Part shown: piece by piece, positions 1 to 46,613 of the stretch | How positions within the stretch are numbered: the stretch's first letter is position 1 | Layout of the letters: the number at the start of each line of letters is the position of its first letter | Source: Brachyhypopomus gauderio | Lineage: Eukaryota > Chordata > Actinopteri > Gymnotiformes > Hypopomidae | Length of the DNA: 64,000 nucleotides | Assembly: GCF_052324685.1 (NCBI RefSeq) | Contig: NC_135220.1 | Coordinates: 4,491,656 to 4,555,655 of the forward strand | Direction of reading: 5' to 3' | Program-made: the position numbers and the translations under genes | The notes under the pieces: model-generated | Databases searched by the model: none | The model's input: only the letters and a program-made list of their open reading frames with translations | Told to the model about the DNA's origin: nothing

Positions 1-611
1 TTGAAGGAGCACACCACAGTGGAGCTGTTTTTTCTCAATGCTAAAACGGCAATTTATAACGTGAGTTCTCTGATGTTCTCTCACTGACACAATGCTGTTG
101 TCTCCCCTGCAACATAGTCCTGCAACACAGTCCTGCAACACAGTCTGAGGGACGTCTGGGAGGGGTTCTCTTAGGATGGAGATGTCTGGGAGTGGTTCTC
201 TTAAGACGGAGATGTCTGGGAGTGGTTCTCTGAGTTGTCAATCCAAAATCAGCTTTGAATCAGATTCTCAGGTGCAACAAAGCAGCACCTGTGCTTTACC
301 TGTAAGCAGAGGCCTGTATCAACAAAGCCAACAGACAATCAAGTCAAAATCTGAATGGCAATGGCAGAAAGCAAAATGCCTGGGGCAGTAGATTTTTAAG
401 ACTGAATGTGAAAATGTGTGACCACAAATACCCTCGAGCAGGGACAGACATGGATCAGGCACATTCACTGATCAAGACTATTTAAGCTATTCAGAGACGA
501 TGGAGAATGACCTGTGGTAACATCTTGCCATATAAACTGTTCATTTGAAAGTGGTAATGATAATGTCTGTTTTCTCATCTTTAATGACCTGGACGCTTGC
601 GTGTCGTCCAG
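1..611 (+). other. frmd4b intron (partial)
   Basis: Non-coding sequence upstream of the first recognisable frmd4b exon. It ends in a clean acceptor (tcgtccag) at 611. Around 150-240 a G-rich segment of about 30 bp containing gtctgggagtggttctct is repeated two to three times. No other gene or RNA is seen. The 5' exons of frmd4b must lie before the window. Confidence 0.7.
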
Positions 612-15406
<14,795 letters not shown>

Positions 15407-15423
15407 AGAAGCAGAAGCACAGG

Positions 15424-15637
15424 TAACCCAGCTCACTGACCCAGCTCACTGACCCAGCTCACTGACCCAGCTCACTGACCCAGCTCACTGACCCAGCTCA
15501 CTGACCCAGCTCAATGACCCAGCTCACTGACCCAGCTCAATGACCCAGCTCAATGACCCAGCTCACTGACCCAGCTCACTGACCCAGCTCACTGACCCAG
15601 CTCAATGACCCAGCTCACTGACCCAGCTCACTGACCG
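15424..15637. repeat. 13-bp minisatellite, about 16 copies
   Basis: Units of acccagctcactg, some with caatg. The array begins about 18 bp after the proposed frmd4b stop codon, so it would lie at the start of the 3' UTR. Confidence 0.93.
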
Positions 15638-16535
15638 AGCTCACCTCCGTTAACACGCTAACACAACCGTACGTCTGCATCACACACCACAGAGCCGTCG
15701 GGAAGTCCCACGTCTCTTCTTCTATTTGTTCGGGTCGTGTCGTTTCATGTTTGCACTCTCCTTCCCCAGTACGTACAGATGCTGCCCGGCAGACACTGCA
15801 GTGGTTTCTATTCCCAGGAAGAGTGAACAAAGAGTGAACAGTCGTGCAGCACAACCTGAGGTCCATCGCGAGCACCTCCTCCGGACGCTGGACTCTTGGA
15901 TCAGGATGGTTCAGTGGGTTTCCTGTCAGGCCTGAACATTGCTGGACACGCACACCTCAGAAACACAGGCCAACTTCAACAGACTTCAATGGTCAAGGGG
16001 GCTGGAGCCACTAGGGCGTCCACAATAGTGTAGTCTACATGCCAAAATAAGAGTCCCTTTCTCACTGGGACCAAGACCTACAGCAGTGAGATTCACAGGA
16101 CCACAGTGAATGTCCACATATTTAGTCCAGAGAATTTGTGAGAGATTAAACAAACAGCCATAATGCATCAGTCTGCCTTTTCTTCTCCACCATGTTAGTC
16201 CAATAGTACTGCTGTCTTTCTTAATCTGAATTTTCGTATTTTGAGCATAAGTGATAACTTCAACCTGGCATTTGTCATTCCCATTATAACCTGAAGTTAG
16301 GGCTAAAATGAGACATGGACACAAATAAAAGCTTTTTTGTGAAAGACCTGTAGGGGCAGCTGCCAGACGTCCTGTACATCCACCTCTGAATGGTTCCTCT
16401 GCTCTGCTTATGTTTTTAAATTATTATTATTTGTTTTAGAAACTATTTTTGTGCCTTAGCACAATTATGCTGGGTTGCCAGTTTGTTAGAGACTTCTGTC
16501 CTACTTTTACAACGGCCCCAATGGTCCTTCCCTCA
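15638..16535. other. frmd4b downstream region, no gene seen
   Basis: Unique-looking sequence between two tandem arrays, probably frmd4b 3' UTR or intergenic. I see no conserved coding exon on either strand. Confidence 0.5.
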
Positions 16536-16539
16536 CACA

Positions 16540-17667
16540 ATATACATCACACAATCTACATCACACAATCTACATCACATCACACAATCTACATCACACA
16601 ATCTACATCATATCACACAATATACATCACATCACACCATCTACATCACACAATCTACATCACATCACACAATATACATCACACAATCTACATCACACAA
16701 TCTACATCATGTCACACAATATACATCACATCACACCATCTACATCACACAATCTACATCACATCACACAATATACATCACATCACACCATCTACATCAC
16801 ACAATCTACATCATATCACACAATATACATCACACAATCTACATCATATCACACAATATACATCACACAATCTACATCATATCACACAATATACATCACA
16901 CCATCTACATCACACAATCTACATCATATCACACAATATACATCACACAATCTACATCATATCACACAATATACATCACACCATCTACATCACACAATCT
17001 ACATCATATCACACAATATACATCACATCACACCATCTACATCACACAATCTACATCATATCACACAATATACATCACATCACACCATCTACATCACACA
17101 ATCTACATCATATCACACAATATACATCACACCATCTACATCATATCACACAATATACATCACACAATCTACATCACACAATCTACATCATATCACACAA
17201 TATACATCACACAATCTACATCATATCACACAATATACATCACATCACACCATCTACATCACACAATCTACATCATATCACACAATCTACATCACACCAT
17301 CTACATCACACAATCTACATCATATCACACAATATACATCACACCATCTACATCACACAATCTACATCATATCACACAATATACATCACACAATCTACAT
17401 CATATCACACAATATACATCACATCACACCATCTACATCACACAATCTACATCATATCACACAATATACATCACACAATCTACATCACACAATCTACATC
17501 ACACAGTCTACATCACATCACACAATATACATCACACAATCTACATCATATCACACAATCAAAACACAATCTACATCACCACACCATCTACATCACACAA
17601 TCTACATCATATCACACAATATACATCACACAATCTACATCATATCACACAATATACATCACATCAC
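16540..17667. repeat. satellite-like array of catcacacaatctacat units, 1.1 kb
   Basis: Over a kilobase built from three short modules: catcacacaatctacat, catatcacacaatatacat and catcacaccatctacat. They are combined in a higher-order order that partly repeats every 90-120 bp. All three plus-strand frames stay open for 300-400 codons (Thr/Ile/His/Ser rich). This follows from the repeat composition and is not evidence of a protein. Confidence 0.95.
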
Positions 17668-17699
17668 ACCTTTGAGGAAGTGTGACTGCCTCATACTGA

Positions 17700-19590
17700 A
17701 GAGGGTGTGTGGTTAAGAGGATTCCTCATGGAGCTGGCCACTTTGTGGTCAGCAGTTGTCAACAGCCAGTGAGGTGTGTGTTTTCCTAACACACATTTAG
17801 ACTCTGACGCCCACTCAAGAACATTTGGTCTATCTCAATATCCATGTTGAACACTTGTTAGAGCTTCATGGCTAGAGTTTTATCCATATTCAGATGGGAA
17901 TGTGAAGATAACCAAACACTGTCCAGAAGCAGGTGTGGTTTGAAGCTCATTGTGGCCCTGAGTTTGCTCTGCTTCATTGTCCTGCACAGTGCCCAGATCA
18001 GAGCCCTGTGGGGCGTTGCCCCTGTGGAGTGATGACCCCGTGGGGCGAGATCCAAAGGCCAGATCACAGACGAGACTGCACAGCTGTCCTGTTCACAGCA
18101 ACTCACCAGAGTCATTTTAGCACTACTGTACAGCACACCCATCCAAGCCATGTTCACCCGTTCATACGTGTTCACACGTTCATACATGTACATTCAACTC
18201 ATGCTGTTCTGTAGGACGAAGGAGACGCCACACACTACTGGTGTCCCTAACAAACAAGTCACTCAGTATGTACAGTGAATGCAGACCCAAAGCTAAATAT
18301 GGAGAAAGGGGCCACTAACAAAGGGTCTTCACATGATGGGAAGAGTAAAGAACTGTGGAGAACATGCCCCATATTTGAGTTTTGAACTCTGCTTCTTTAA
18401 TACATAAGAATGTGCTCGTCTACGTTAGCATATCAGGAGACTTTTGTTCACTTGGACTCTGATAACACACTTGCGTTCCATGCTGGAGTACATGGACCTT
18501 TTTTATTCTGATTGTCTTGCTATGATGTACAGGGCGTAGTATTTTTCTGTATCGTTGATTGCTGTTGTGTAGAAGCACGTGTTGTAAAAGTTAACATTAT
18601 CAAACAGCTGGTTTTGTGTGGATTTTTATGTGCGTTTGACCTGAGTGTGAACATTGTGCATTTCTCAACATTCTCTCCCCCAGTGATGTTTGTGCAGTGT
18701 TCATCTTCAGTCTTTGTCTCAACAAAATAATAAAAAACACACACCACCCCATTATTTGATGGGTGTGAATAAACGTGGCTCTGGGTATTGGCTTACTAAA
18801 TCACTTTGGTATATCGGTACATTGGTACCAAAGCGCCACTGTAGTAAACGTATTATGATCTCCTCAGCCATGGAGCCGGACAAGAGAGAAGGTCCCATCA
18901 TCGCAAACGCTCACACAACATCTCATTACATATGGAAACAAATCACCACAAACCTTGACCAAGCGTCAAGCAGTGCAAGTTGTGATCTTCATGGACTTTA
19001 TAGATTTCTGTTGTGTGCTTGTTTTACTTGTAATCGAACCGCTCAAGAGCTTTGAATGTGTTCATAGTAAATCCACAAAACTGTAGATTATATATACAAA
19101 TATTGTATATTATACTGTAATTTCAGCTTGTTCAACGTAGGCGTTTCTGTAAGATCAGTCCCGCACGCTACTGGTCGCATTGTATTTAATTACCCTCTTC
19201 AACAGGAGCTATGGGTTTAAAATCTAGTCTGCTCCAGTACAGAGGTGAGATGAGGATGAGTTGAGACGAGATGAGACGAGGCCTTTATACCCAGGGAGGA
19301 GCTCTCCAGGGTCCTGCACTGTCCACTGGTATATCTCAGGAATACCATCTGTCCACACTTCATTGGCCCAGTGCAATTCTGAATGCTTCACACTGTCTTT
19401 CAGACCAGCAGTCATTCATATTCAGAGCTCGTGTGTTTGTACAGGTTTGTGCACGCACACACGGCTCTAATACTTGAGTCTGCTGTCAGTCTGCCAGCTT
19501 GCTCCCCTCAGGTGCAGTGCAGATTGAGTATACTGCATGTGCAACGCTCACTGTTCATTACTTAGTTTAACGAGCAACAACTGATCTTTT
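17700..19590. other. frmd4b-rbm10 intergenic / possible frmd4b 3' UTR
   Basis: No coding exon recognised. A possible plus-strand polyadenylation signal (aataaa) lies at 18729-18734, after a T-rich, UTR-like stretch. It could end the frmd4b transcript, but that would make the 3' UTR about 3.3 kb long, so this is only a candidate. Confidence 0.35.
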
Positions 19591-19639
19591 TATTAACATG
19601 GCTGTTCTCCTATTGTATCCAGACGAAAAACAACCCAAC

Positions 19640-19642
<3 letters not shown>

Positions 19643-19683
<41 letters not shown>
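19643..19683. repeat. homopolymer C run (about 41 bp)
   Basis: An uninterrupted run of about 41 C residues between 19643 and 19683. G-quadruplex or i-motif formation is possible. Runs this pure are also frequent sites of sequencing length error. A (CA)n tract follows at 19835-19868. Confidence 0.95.
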
Positions 19684-19832
19684 TTTGCGGTCACCTTCTC
19701 ACAGACCTCTGGAAAAATGATTGCGAAGCTGAGCTGTGTGCTAGGGCACCTTCTGCCACTAGAGGGAGGCACATGGTAGCTCTGAAGCAATGAGATCTTT
19801 TCTGGCAGGTGTTTTAACCTGGTGTTCCTGTT

Positions 19833-19869
<37 letters not shown>

Positions 19870-19870
<1 letters not shown>

Positions 19871-22007
19871 CCAAGTCCGTTTGGGTGAGTAAATGGAGTT
19901 AATTTATCAGTTGGTTTAAATTACTGATCTGAGCAAATGTATGTGGAACTGGAGATTATGAGACCAGTTCAAACATTATATTGATGTTTGTCTAATTAAA
20001 TATCTGGCCTTCATTCATGTGTCTGGCATAATGGTGGAGATAAATACAGCCAGTGTGAAGGTACAAATGCATATTTGCCCAATTGTCCCAGTACATCCAC
20101 AAGTGTTGGCATGTATGTTGTGTCATGGTGTGATGTTTAAGATAATAGAGCCTGTCCAAATAGGCTGAAAGTCTTTCCTAGGACCACACCACATATGGTC
20201 CAGCACAGAAGGCACTAATGAGAAGTGATGTGTGTTTTGGCTGAGTGGAACTTTCATATTTCAGAACCCAGAACCTAAATAGCAGGGCAGGAGAAAAGGG
20301 GACAAACAGAACCAAGACTGGCACCGTTAGCAGCAGCCTGGATGTTTGCAGACTGAATGATCCCTCTTCTCCGTCTCACTGGATTACTTAACAGATTGAT
20401 TGCAGAGGGGTAGCGGCCTATTTTGGAAAGTGTCTGCTAATGTGGGCGAGTATGTGGGTTAAAAAAAATCACCGTCCTTCCTCGCAAGAAAGGAGCTACC
20501 AGAGTATAGCGACAGTTCTGCATTAAGGATGGATGGATGGATGGATGAAACTACTGCTGTTAGTGATGCGACAGATCTCGTCCATATTAACGGGTTGTTA
20601 TACAGTATAGGAAAACGTGTGTGTATTTGATTTTACTATGAACAGGCCTGTGTGAGGGTGGGTGGTCTCTTACGGCCACACCAGCCTGAGCGCCTCGTCT
20701 GGTCTCGCCCGGTCTCGTCTGCTGCGCAGGGTCGGGTCAGGTAGGACAGGAGACAGACTGGACACACCAGGTGCTGCAAGTTCCTCAATCGGATTACGTG
20801 ACCACTTCATGGCATGGAACTGGATTTATAAATTAACATTTCGTTGCCTCTGTCTCCAGTCCCTCCTCATCATCATCATCCTCCTGCAATGCCCCTTTCT
20901 GTGTGCCTTTGACCACGTTAGTTGCCTTGCAGGCGTTATTACATCACCCTCTTTCCCCCTTCTGCTGGTTTGAAAACACAGAAACTTGGAAATAAAACAA
21001 CTCTCCCTGGACTGAAAATGAAAATCAATCCAATGCTTTATCCAACACTTTCTCCATCACCGGACACAAGCAGACAGTAGTCTTCTGGTACTGCCCGTGG
21101 TCATCAATATAAAACAAAAACATGAGTTATGCATTTCCCATATTACCATGAATATCATTTGTTCTTTCCTCAAAAATGTTTCACAAGGGTTGCACTTATT
21201 TTTACAGTAAATAAAACAACCATTTTAAAATGATCACACTTTGTGATAAAAGATGGTAGGGCGTTTACCTAGACAGGAGGAGCCTACTACATGTAGACAA
21301 TAAGGATTTGGAAAGAATGTGAGCAATAATGCAATACTACACAAATATAATCTGTCACATAAAATGTTCATGTTCATGTTATATCATAAATGTTCATGTT
21401 CTATCATTAAGTGTTATGTACAGCACGTAAATCAAAAAATGTCTATGCACTTTGGCTCAGGTACCGATGAGCTAAACGGAGTTCACGTTTCTCCACACAT
21501 TTCCCTCGGGTTGTGTGGTCCTCACACCAACACACACAAGATGCATAGAAGGCTGTTCAGTGCGTCTGCCCTGTGTTCTCTGCCTAACGATTGTGTGTCA
21601 CGCCAGTGAGGAAGTCAAACAAACAAAAAAAATATTCATTCAAATCCCAAAACGTCATCTGAGCCTCTGCTGTGTTTTTAAATCTTCCAAAACTCAAATA
21701 AAGGTTCAGAAACACCACACTGAACTTAAAAGAAAATGTCTGGTACTAAAACTGTATTGTGTGTGTGCATGTATATCATTAGGCCACCAGTGCAAGACGA
21801 TACTGTTAGCACCACTCTCAGACAGCGGAGACACTGTGATCCAAGAGCCCTGTTTTGACAAGCCCACGAGTCCTGAGACATTCACAACGCACATCATCTC
21901 AGTCAGGGAACAGGAAAGGGAAGGAGACGAGGACACCCAAAAGGCCGTAGGGAGAACATCGTATGCAGGAGGAGTGAACAGCGGAGAGCAGGCGTGTCCC
22001 TTGGCCG
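19870..22007. other. intergenic / rbm10 3' region, no gene seen
   Basis: Lies between frmd4b and rbm10, whose 3' ends face each other. I searched the minus strand for an RBM10 G-patch exon (GW.EG.GLG pattern) and found none. Short (GGAT)n at 20529. The ORF-like stretch near 20662-20973 shows no family resemblance. Confidence 0.5.
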
Positions 22008-32988
<10,981 letters not shown>

Positions 32989-34300
32989 GTTCACAAGTTG
33001 TCTCTGGGCCACGCCCCCTTCTTGGTCAGCTTGCCACATTTAACGACAGAACAAAATATTAGTTCGTTCCTTTAGTTTTTAAAGGGGATTTAAAAATGTA
33101 AAGAAAAAAAAAACACACACACACACACACACACAAAAACGAAACCCAGCCCTATATATATAAAAAAGGTCAAGCAACGTATATTAATGCAGACTCTAGC
33201 TACCTCTAAAATAGTTTAAGCAGTCTATTAATAAGTAAATTGTACAGCTAGTGTAGCGTAATGAGCTCCTGTCAGGAACATAATCCCGCTTCTCTTCACC
33301 TAGTTCGGTTAAAGCTGACACAAACCTGCTGACTGCTGCCGTTAGCCATTTCAGCTAGCTAGCGGTTCAACAGCTACTCCAGGTCGCCAGGTAGCGAACC
33401 AGCGAGCCAGTTAAGTAGCGAGCCAAGCCGTTATGATGGGGGGCCGAACTACAGTACGTTTAATAATTATAACCCAAGATCATCGCCTTCAAACATCACA
33501 CCCCACACGCCCGAGTGCCGCTAGCGTGTACCTCAGGTTTACTGGCTAGGCTAGTTAGCTTAGCCCCTTTATGCTAACGCGCGCAGCTACGCTAACCCCG
33601 AATGCTAGCCAGTTTAGATTTAGTAAAGTAACACTGGCCATTTACCACATAAGGTCGAACTTTGACGTCCAACTACACAATAGCGCCGCTAATTAAAGCA
33701 TATTCGAGGGAAAAGCGCAGCTGCCAGGACTGTGAATGTGTTGCCTCTGATTACCTCCAGTATGCCAGGCGCATGTCCCGCCCGACAAACTACGCGCAGC
33801 TAACGCGAACGACCAGCGCCGGGTTGCCAGATCCGTCCGAACGGCTCCTGGCGTAGCACTGAACCACGTAACTTTAATTTACCTCCATAACACACGCTGG
33901 TATGACCCGTGGTTACGAGACTGATGTGTCCTTACCTTTCGCAGGTATATACCGTCGAGAGTGTAGGCCATATAGCAGAGTTTGCCCTAAACCATCATAA
34001 CATCACCCCAACCATCTGCATTACTCAGATGTCCGGTTCAATAAGCCCTGAAGCATCAGAGTTAAACATCACGACTTGTGCTGCATAAGATCAGCGTTTG
34101 ACTTGATGGATGTTGCGCAGTGTTAAACGGCTGTTAAAGCGGAGTCTTCCCCACGCACACGCCTCTCTGCCTCCGCAGTGACAGCGATCCAACTACAGAA
34201 GGCAGGCGAGCCATGTAGGATCATGACCTCCTTACCTACCGCAAGAAGAATAAAATACCCCAAATTGTAAGAGACCCCATAAAAACCCTTTACTCATGAA
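32989..34300 (-). promoter_or_regulatory. rbm10 5' UTR and promoter region (inferred)
   Basis: The rbm10 ATG at 32988 is preceded on the minus strand by gtgaac. Upstream sequence is non-coding, with repeated gctagc-type motifs at 33340-33620 and scattered CpG. A 5'-UTR intron is likely because no strong promoter sits right at the ATG, but I cannot place the transcription start. Confidence 0.4.
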
Positions 34301-34403
34301 CTTTCCAAAGTCCTCAGTACTACACAAACGGGTGTTTATTCCAGAATGGCATCACTGCCGAGACATATTTGATATTAATCGGTATGGATATTAATGTAAT
34401 CAA

Positions 34404-36046
<1,643 letters not shown>

Positions 36047-37457
36047 GGGACATTGATGGGTAATTTGTCATTCTCCACCTTCACAGGTGTATCCCATTTT
36101 GACCATGGAACTTCCAGCCTGTTTCACACAGCTGTTTCTGTATATCAGCCCCTTAGTTATGGTGTTCCATGTATTCCCAGCCTGCGAGCATGGTGCCCCC
36201 TGCTGGACCTTCTCAGGTGCATCTCTGCACAGCCTGCATCTGGGGCCTGCACTACTGTGGTAGATCCCAGCCTCTAATGATCTTTTATTCTATTTATGAG
36301 CTTGTTCCTGTGCTGCTATGAAAGTGTTCATTTTGTATGTATATGTGTTAAATAGATACACACTGAATCACCTATAACAGAGTGTGCAACTACATTTAAT
36401 TACATTATAAACTACAGTAACTACAACCTTTACTTCCCTAAGGAAATAAAGAATAAGTAAATGTAACAGAAATTTCACTTGGTATGCAAAACACTTGATA
36501 GTTGAAGTGGAGTAAATAAAGGAATGATGGCACTAGCTGAGGAGTCCTCATTTCAGAACAAACTCTTGATCCAGCGAGCTTGCATGATCCTGAGCCATCA
36601 TTCTTCTGCTCGGCCCCTTCACTGCTACCTCCATCGAGTGATAGTTATAACAAAAAACAGAAGCCAGTGAGACATCACCAGGTATTGTCAATTATGTCAT
36701 GGCTATGTCTGACAGTCACATATAATGGGGCAAACCTGTTGGCTTTTTCCATTAAATTTTATTTTCTAAATGTAATGTTTAAAAAACAGTATGCCTTAAA
36801 TAACACAAAACTGCCAAATGTTTTAGGTGACTAATGTCCAGTCCCAGATCCTTTGAGACAGTAGGTATGAACAGGGTGGAAAAAAAATACAAGAAAACCA
36901 GGTTTGAAGGGAAGGTGAGAAAACCCACCACGATGTCCAACACGCTACAGAAAACACATCAAATGAGTCTAAATACACTAATTTACAGAGATGGAGACCA
37001 AAAGATACACATGCATCCATATACAAACATATACAAACATACGTACAGCCTGTCCAACACACAGAGCACTTGCTGAAGACAGTGGAAAGAAACCTATGGG
37101 AGTTGATTGCTGGAGGACACTCACAACAGTATAAGAGTTTAGGGCTAAAATAAACTGAACAAAACAAACAAAAAATATATATATGAAAAGAAAAAAAAAA
37201 TCCAGACTATGGAGACCTTAACCAAACCTCAAAAGGGCAGAGGAACGTCTCACCCCCACCCCCTCCCCCTGCTCTGGGCTGCAGGGATGACAATGCAGTG
37301 TGGCCACAGGTCTCCCATGGTTTACCCATCACGATCGCCCCAATCCCCATCTGACCCTTCACTGGGAAGACTGGGAATGCACGTCTTCCCCTCCCTCCCA
37401 GTTCCTGCGCCACCGTGGCCGAGCTAACCCCACAAGCACCCCCATTTTTATGGATTT
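36047..37457. other. rhoa 3' UTR and downstream intergenic
   Basis: Probably the rhoa 3' UTR near 37457 and intergenic sequence further down. A minus-strand polyadenylation signal (aataaa; tttatt on the plus strand) lies at 36758-36763, giving a 3' UTR of about 0.7 kb if used. No other gene recognised. Confidence 0.5.
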
Positions 37458-42497
<5,040 letters not shown>

Positions 42498-43008
42498 ATG
42501 ATGGACAATCGCAAGCGAGCGAGAGAAGATACTCCATGTGTTTTCAAAACGCCGGAGAAGCGCAGCGCGACCGTTCAGGGGCGAGATGTGGACTTCATGA
42601 ACTGGGACGTGGAGGATATGTGCGCTTATCTCCGGGCTGAAGGGCTGTCTGAATGGGAAGGAACATTTCGAGGTACCTCTGCTGATCTAGAGAAATAATC
42701 TCATTGAGATGGTACGGCTGGCTGAAACATGAACAGCAGCAGAGAGCGTCTAGATTACAGCCACGCTCACTAGAATAACCACTGTCAACGTTTCATTTTC
42801 TGTTTTTTGCTTTAACAAATTTAACAACCTTTGAAACGACTGTGTGTGTGTGTGTATGTATACGGGTTTGTGATACATTACAGGCGACTGCGAGAGATTC
42901 CAAAACAACATAAACAACGGTCCACCATTCAGATATATATGATTAAATCTAATCTCTGATGATAGTTCAACTGATCTTAATAAATAAATAGCTACCTGTG
43001 TTTTATTT

Positions 43009-43089
<81 letters not shown>

Positions 43090-44031
43090 GTGTATATTGT
43101 GTACACGACACGTCTTAAACCACAGTGGGTCAGACACCAATGATGTTGGAGATATGATTAAAAAGCTGTTTAGTGAAATAGTTTCTCCATATTCCCCTCG
43201 GCCAGAAATATTTGAATTAGGTATATTGTGGATTTGGGCATCTTTGATATAATGTGAGAGAGTTTGACCGTTTTTGTGTCGAGTTGTAACATTTTGACTA
43301 AGCAGACATGGGTTTTATTTATTATTCCTAGAGCACAGTGACATTAAAGCACAGCAGACATGGGTTTTATAATTATTTATTATTCCTAGAGCACAGTGAC
43401 ATTAAAGCACAGCAGACATGGGTTTTATAATTATTTATTATTCCTAGAGCACAGTGACATTAAAGCTGCAACACGAAAGCTTCTAGTTTGGTTTGAGCTG
43501 TGTTTGGACCTGATGTAGACTTACCTTGTGGTCTTCTGCATGTTCGTTTGATGTAGGACTTCCGTTCAGGCTCGTTAAAGTGTTGAGAAAGAGAAGGATG
43601 AAGAAACTGTTCTTCTGTTTCTACAGTCTGTGTGATATCTGTTGGAATGCAGAACATATCAACGTGACCTTCATCTCAAGGATGTTGGCATCGGATCACT
43701 AGTTCTGCCTGTTTTGATCTTCTCAAACACATCTCCTTGATAGCCAGCTGCCATAGCTGGTGATCCTTTGGTTGTCATTGGTTTGGATTTGGAGTGAGTT
43801 TGTATTTGTTTTGCAGGGTTAATGACTGATGTTCTCAACTCTCCACAGAGCAAAGGATCACAGGAGTGGGGCTACAGCACCTCACAGAGGTTCACCTGGA
43901 GAAGATGGGGATAAAGTTAGTAGGGGAAGGAATGGGGTGGGATGCGTGTGCGTGTGCGTGTGCGTGTGCGTGTGCGTGTGTGTGTGCGTGTGTGTGTGTG
44001 CGTGTGTGTGCGTGTGTGTGCGTGTGTGTGC

Positions 44032-44085
<54 letters not shown>

Positions 44086-46580
44086 ATGTAGATTGATGTG
44101 TGGAGATGTGTGGTTGTTATTTATGTTTTACGTAGTAATGTACTCGGTGTTAATAGCTTCATATAGAGCTTCACGTTTACTTTTTCACTGCATAACAACA
44201 TATTGTAATGTTATAATGTCATCAAGATATACAAGTCAGATATAAAGACTGATAGATTCTGTGATTAGCACTAGAATAAATATGTCATGATTTCCTGGTA
44301 GTTCTTCATATCTAGCAACAACCTGACAGACTAGAGGATCCCAGTCAGGGGCGTTCCTGACGGACGAGACTGTCGGTCGGGCGTTCCTGACGGACGAGAC
44401 AGTCGGTCGGGCGTTCCTGTCGGATGAGACTGTCGTTCAGGGGCGTTCCTGACAGACAAGTTTGGGGTGTTCCTGCTTACCTGATAGCTCATTAGGAAAT
44501 TCATGATTTATTCTCATAAGGTTGCACAGATCAACCATAGTACATGAAAATATATGATATATGTCAGCCCATGAACATGGGCCAGGGTGTTTACTAGGGC
44601 AGCAGTTATCATTCCACCCCGTTACAAAGACTAATCTAACTTTTATGTTTTGTCCGGTTCCGTCTTCAGGCCATTGGGAACTAGACTACACATTCTCCAC
44701 TGCATTCAGAAACTTTGGCAGATTTCGGATAAGACCACAAAGGTGCGTTTCTATATATCTACAGCGGGGGGGGGGGGGGGGGGGGGGGGGTCATTTTGAC
44801 AGTCGAAAGGTCATTTTGACAGCCTTTATATTTGAGTTAATTTTTTTATATTTGAGTTAATTAACTAAGATATAAGCAGGGTATCAAAACCAAACAACAA
44901 AGTCTCTTTTGCATTTCAGCATTTAAGAAACTATATTTTGTGCTTGTGTTCATGCACAGATTTTTTACTTCATTATTGGCTCAGATATTTTGTGGGAAGA
45001 GATTCTGAGCCAGAAATTCTGTTCAAGACTGTATCAATACCAAGTAGAAATGTCAGAGCAAACTCAAATAATGTAGCTCTAGTACCAGCATGTTTACAGT
45101 TTCCCTCACTGTTTGTCGTTTGGCAGTGTTGTGCTGTTATGACTTCATGCGGCGTGGTTCTCCTGCCTCTGTACTCAGGTGTTCAATGACCCCATCCATG
45201 GCCACATTGAGATGCACCCTCTCCTCATCCGCATTATAGACACCCCTCAGTTTCAGAGGTTACGTCACATCAAGCAGCTGGGTGGCACCTACCTGGTGTT
45301 CCCCGGAGCCTCGCACAATCGCTTTGAACACTCAGTAGGGTAAGACCACAACCAGGCTAGCTTTATTACACCAAAAAAGGATTGGTCTAGTCTTAGACCT
45401 GCTAGTTTGGGGTTCAGCTAAGGGATCAGCTACATTTTTTGAGTGATGTTTTCAGATTTCTATAAAATGTTTCCTTCTTAACTGTACCTGTATTTTTCTA
45501 TCTACAATGCTCACATTTAAAAGGTTAAGAAGCCTTTTATGAAGACTGTACTCATTGTGGCAGTCGTAAGTGTGCAGAACGTGCCTGTGTGATAGTGAGT
45601 TGGTCTCTTGGCTGTGTTGGACAGGGTGGGGTATTTAGCAGGCTGTCTCGTCCAAGCTCTGAATGAAAGACAACCAGAACTCCACATCACCAAGCAAGAT
45701 ATCCTATGTGTTCAGATTGCAGGCTTGTGCCATGACCTGGGTGAGTTTTCTTTATTTAACACACACACAAACATTTTTATCTTTCTTTAAATACACAAAC
45801 GCTGCCTGTGTTTCTGGCCTGTTGAGGAGGTGACACTCTGAGCAGAGGTTGTACCACACTGAGAGATGTTGTTAATACTGCTTCCCCTGTGTCTGCCCCT
45901 GCTGTTAAACACACAGCTATCTTCACGCCCTGCTGGCCCAGGGACCAAACCCCCTGCACTTCTGAGATCTAGATTTTAAATTTATTTTTAAATGTTTACT
46001 TTTGTCTACTTTTGTTATTCCTTTTGTCTAAAACTTTACAATAATTCTAAAACATAAATAGTAAAAAAAACTACAGTATGGCCATTGAAATTTGGCAAAA
46101 TGAAGCTGAGGACAGTGCTATGATTAAAGTGAACTTAAATGTGGAAGTGAGGTCTCTGACAGTACTGTTTTAGTGAACTGCCTGGACCTTTATCTGTTAG
46201 CTAAGAGTAACTTGATGCACAATGTGGGTGCTGGTGTGGAAGGACTAATAATTCTGTTCAGGATCTTTCTGAAACAGTTTAGTGCATGTCACGGTGCTCT
46301 GGGTTCCCAGTCCACTGCCTGTACCTGCCTGCTTTTTACCATCTTGCTTTTTCTGAGGAGCTTTACTCTGTCCGTGTTTCTCTGTTGTTGTGATGATGCA
46401 TGGACTTTATTTGAATAAATCAACCCAAATGAAACTCTTTTGCAGGCCACGGCCCGTTTTCCCACATGTTCGATAACTCCTTTATCCCAAAGGTCCGACC
46501 AGATCTGACATGGAAGGTAAAAAGTGAATCATACATGTAATGCACATGCTGAGTGTATAATGCTTTTTTGAGTGCACATT

Positions 46581-46613
<33 letters not shown>

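Noticed and set aside
16449..17716. 400-codon Thr/Ile/His/Ser-rich frames
   Set aside because: All three plus frames are open at once because the satellite units lack stop codons. No start context, domain or splice support.
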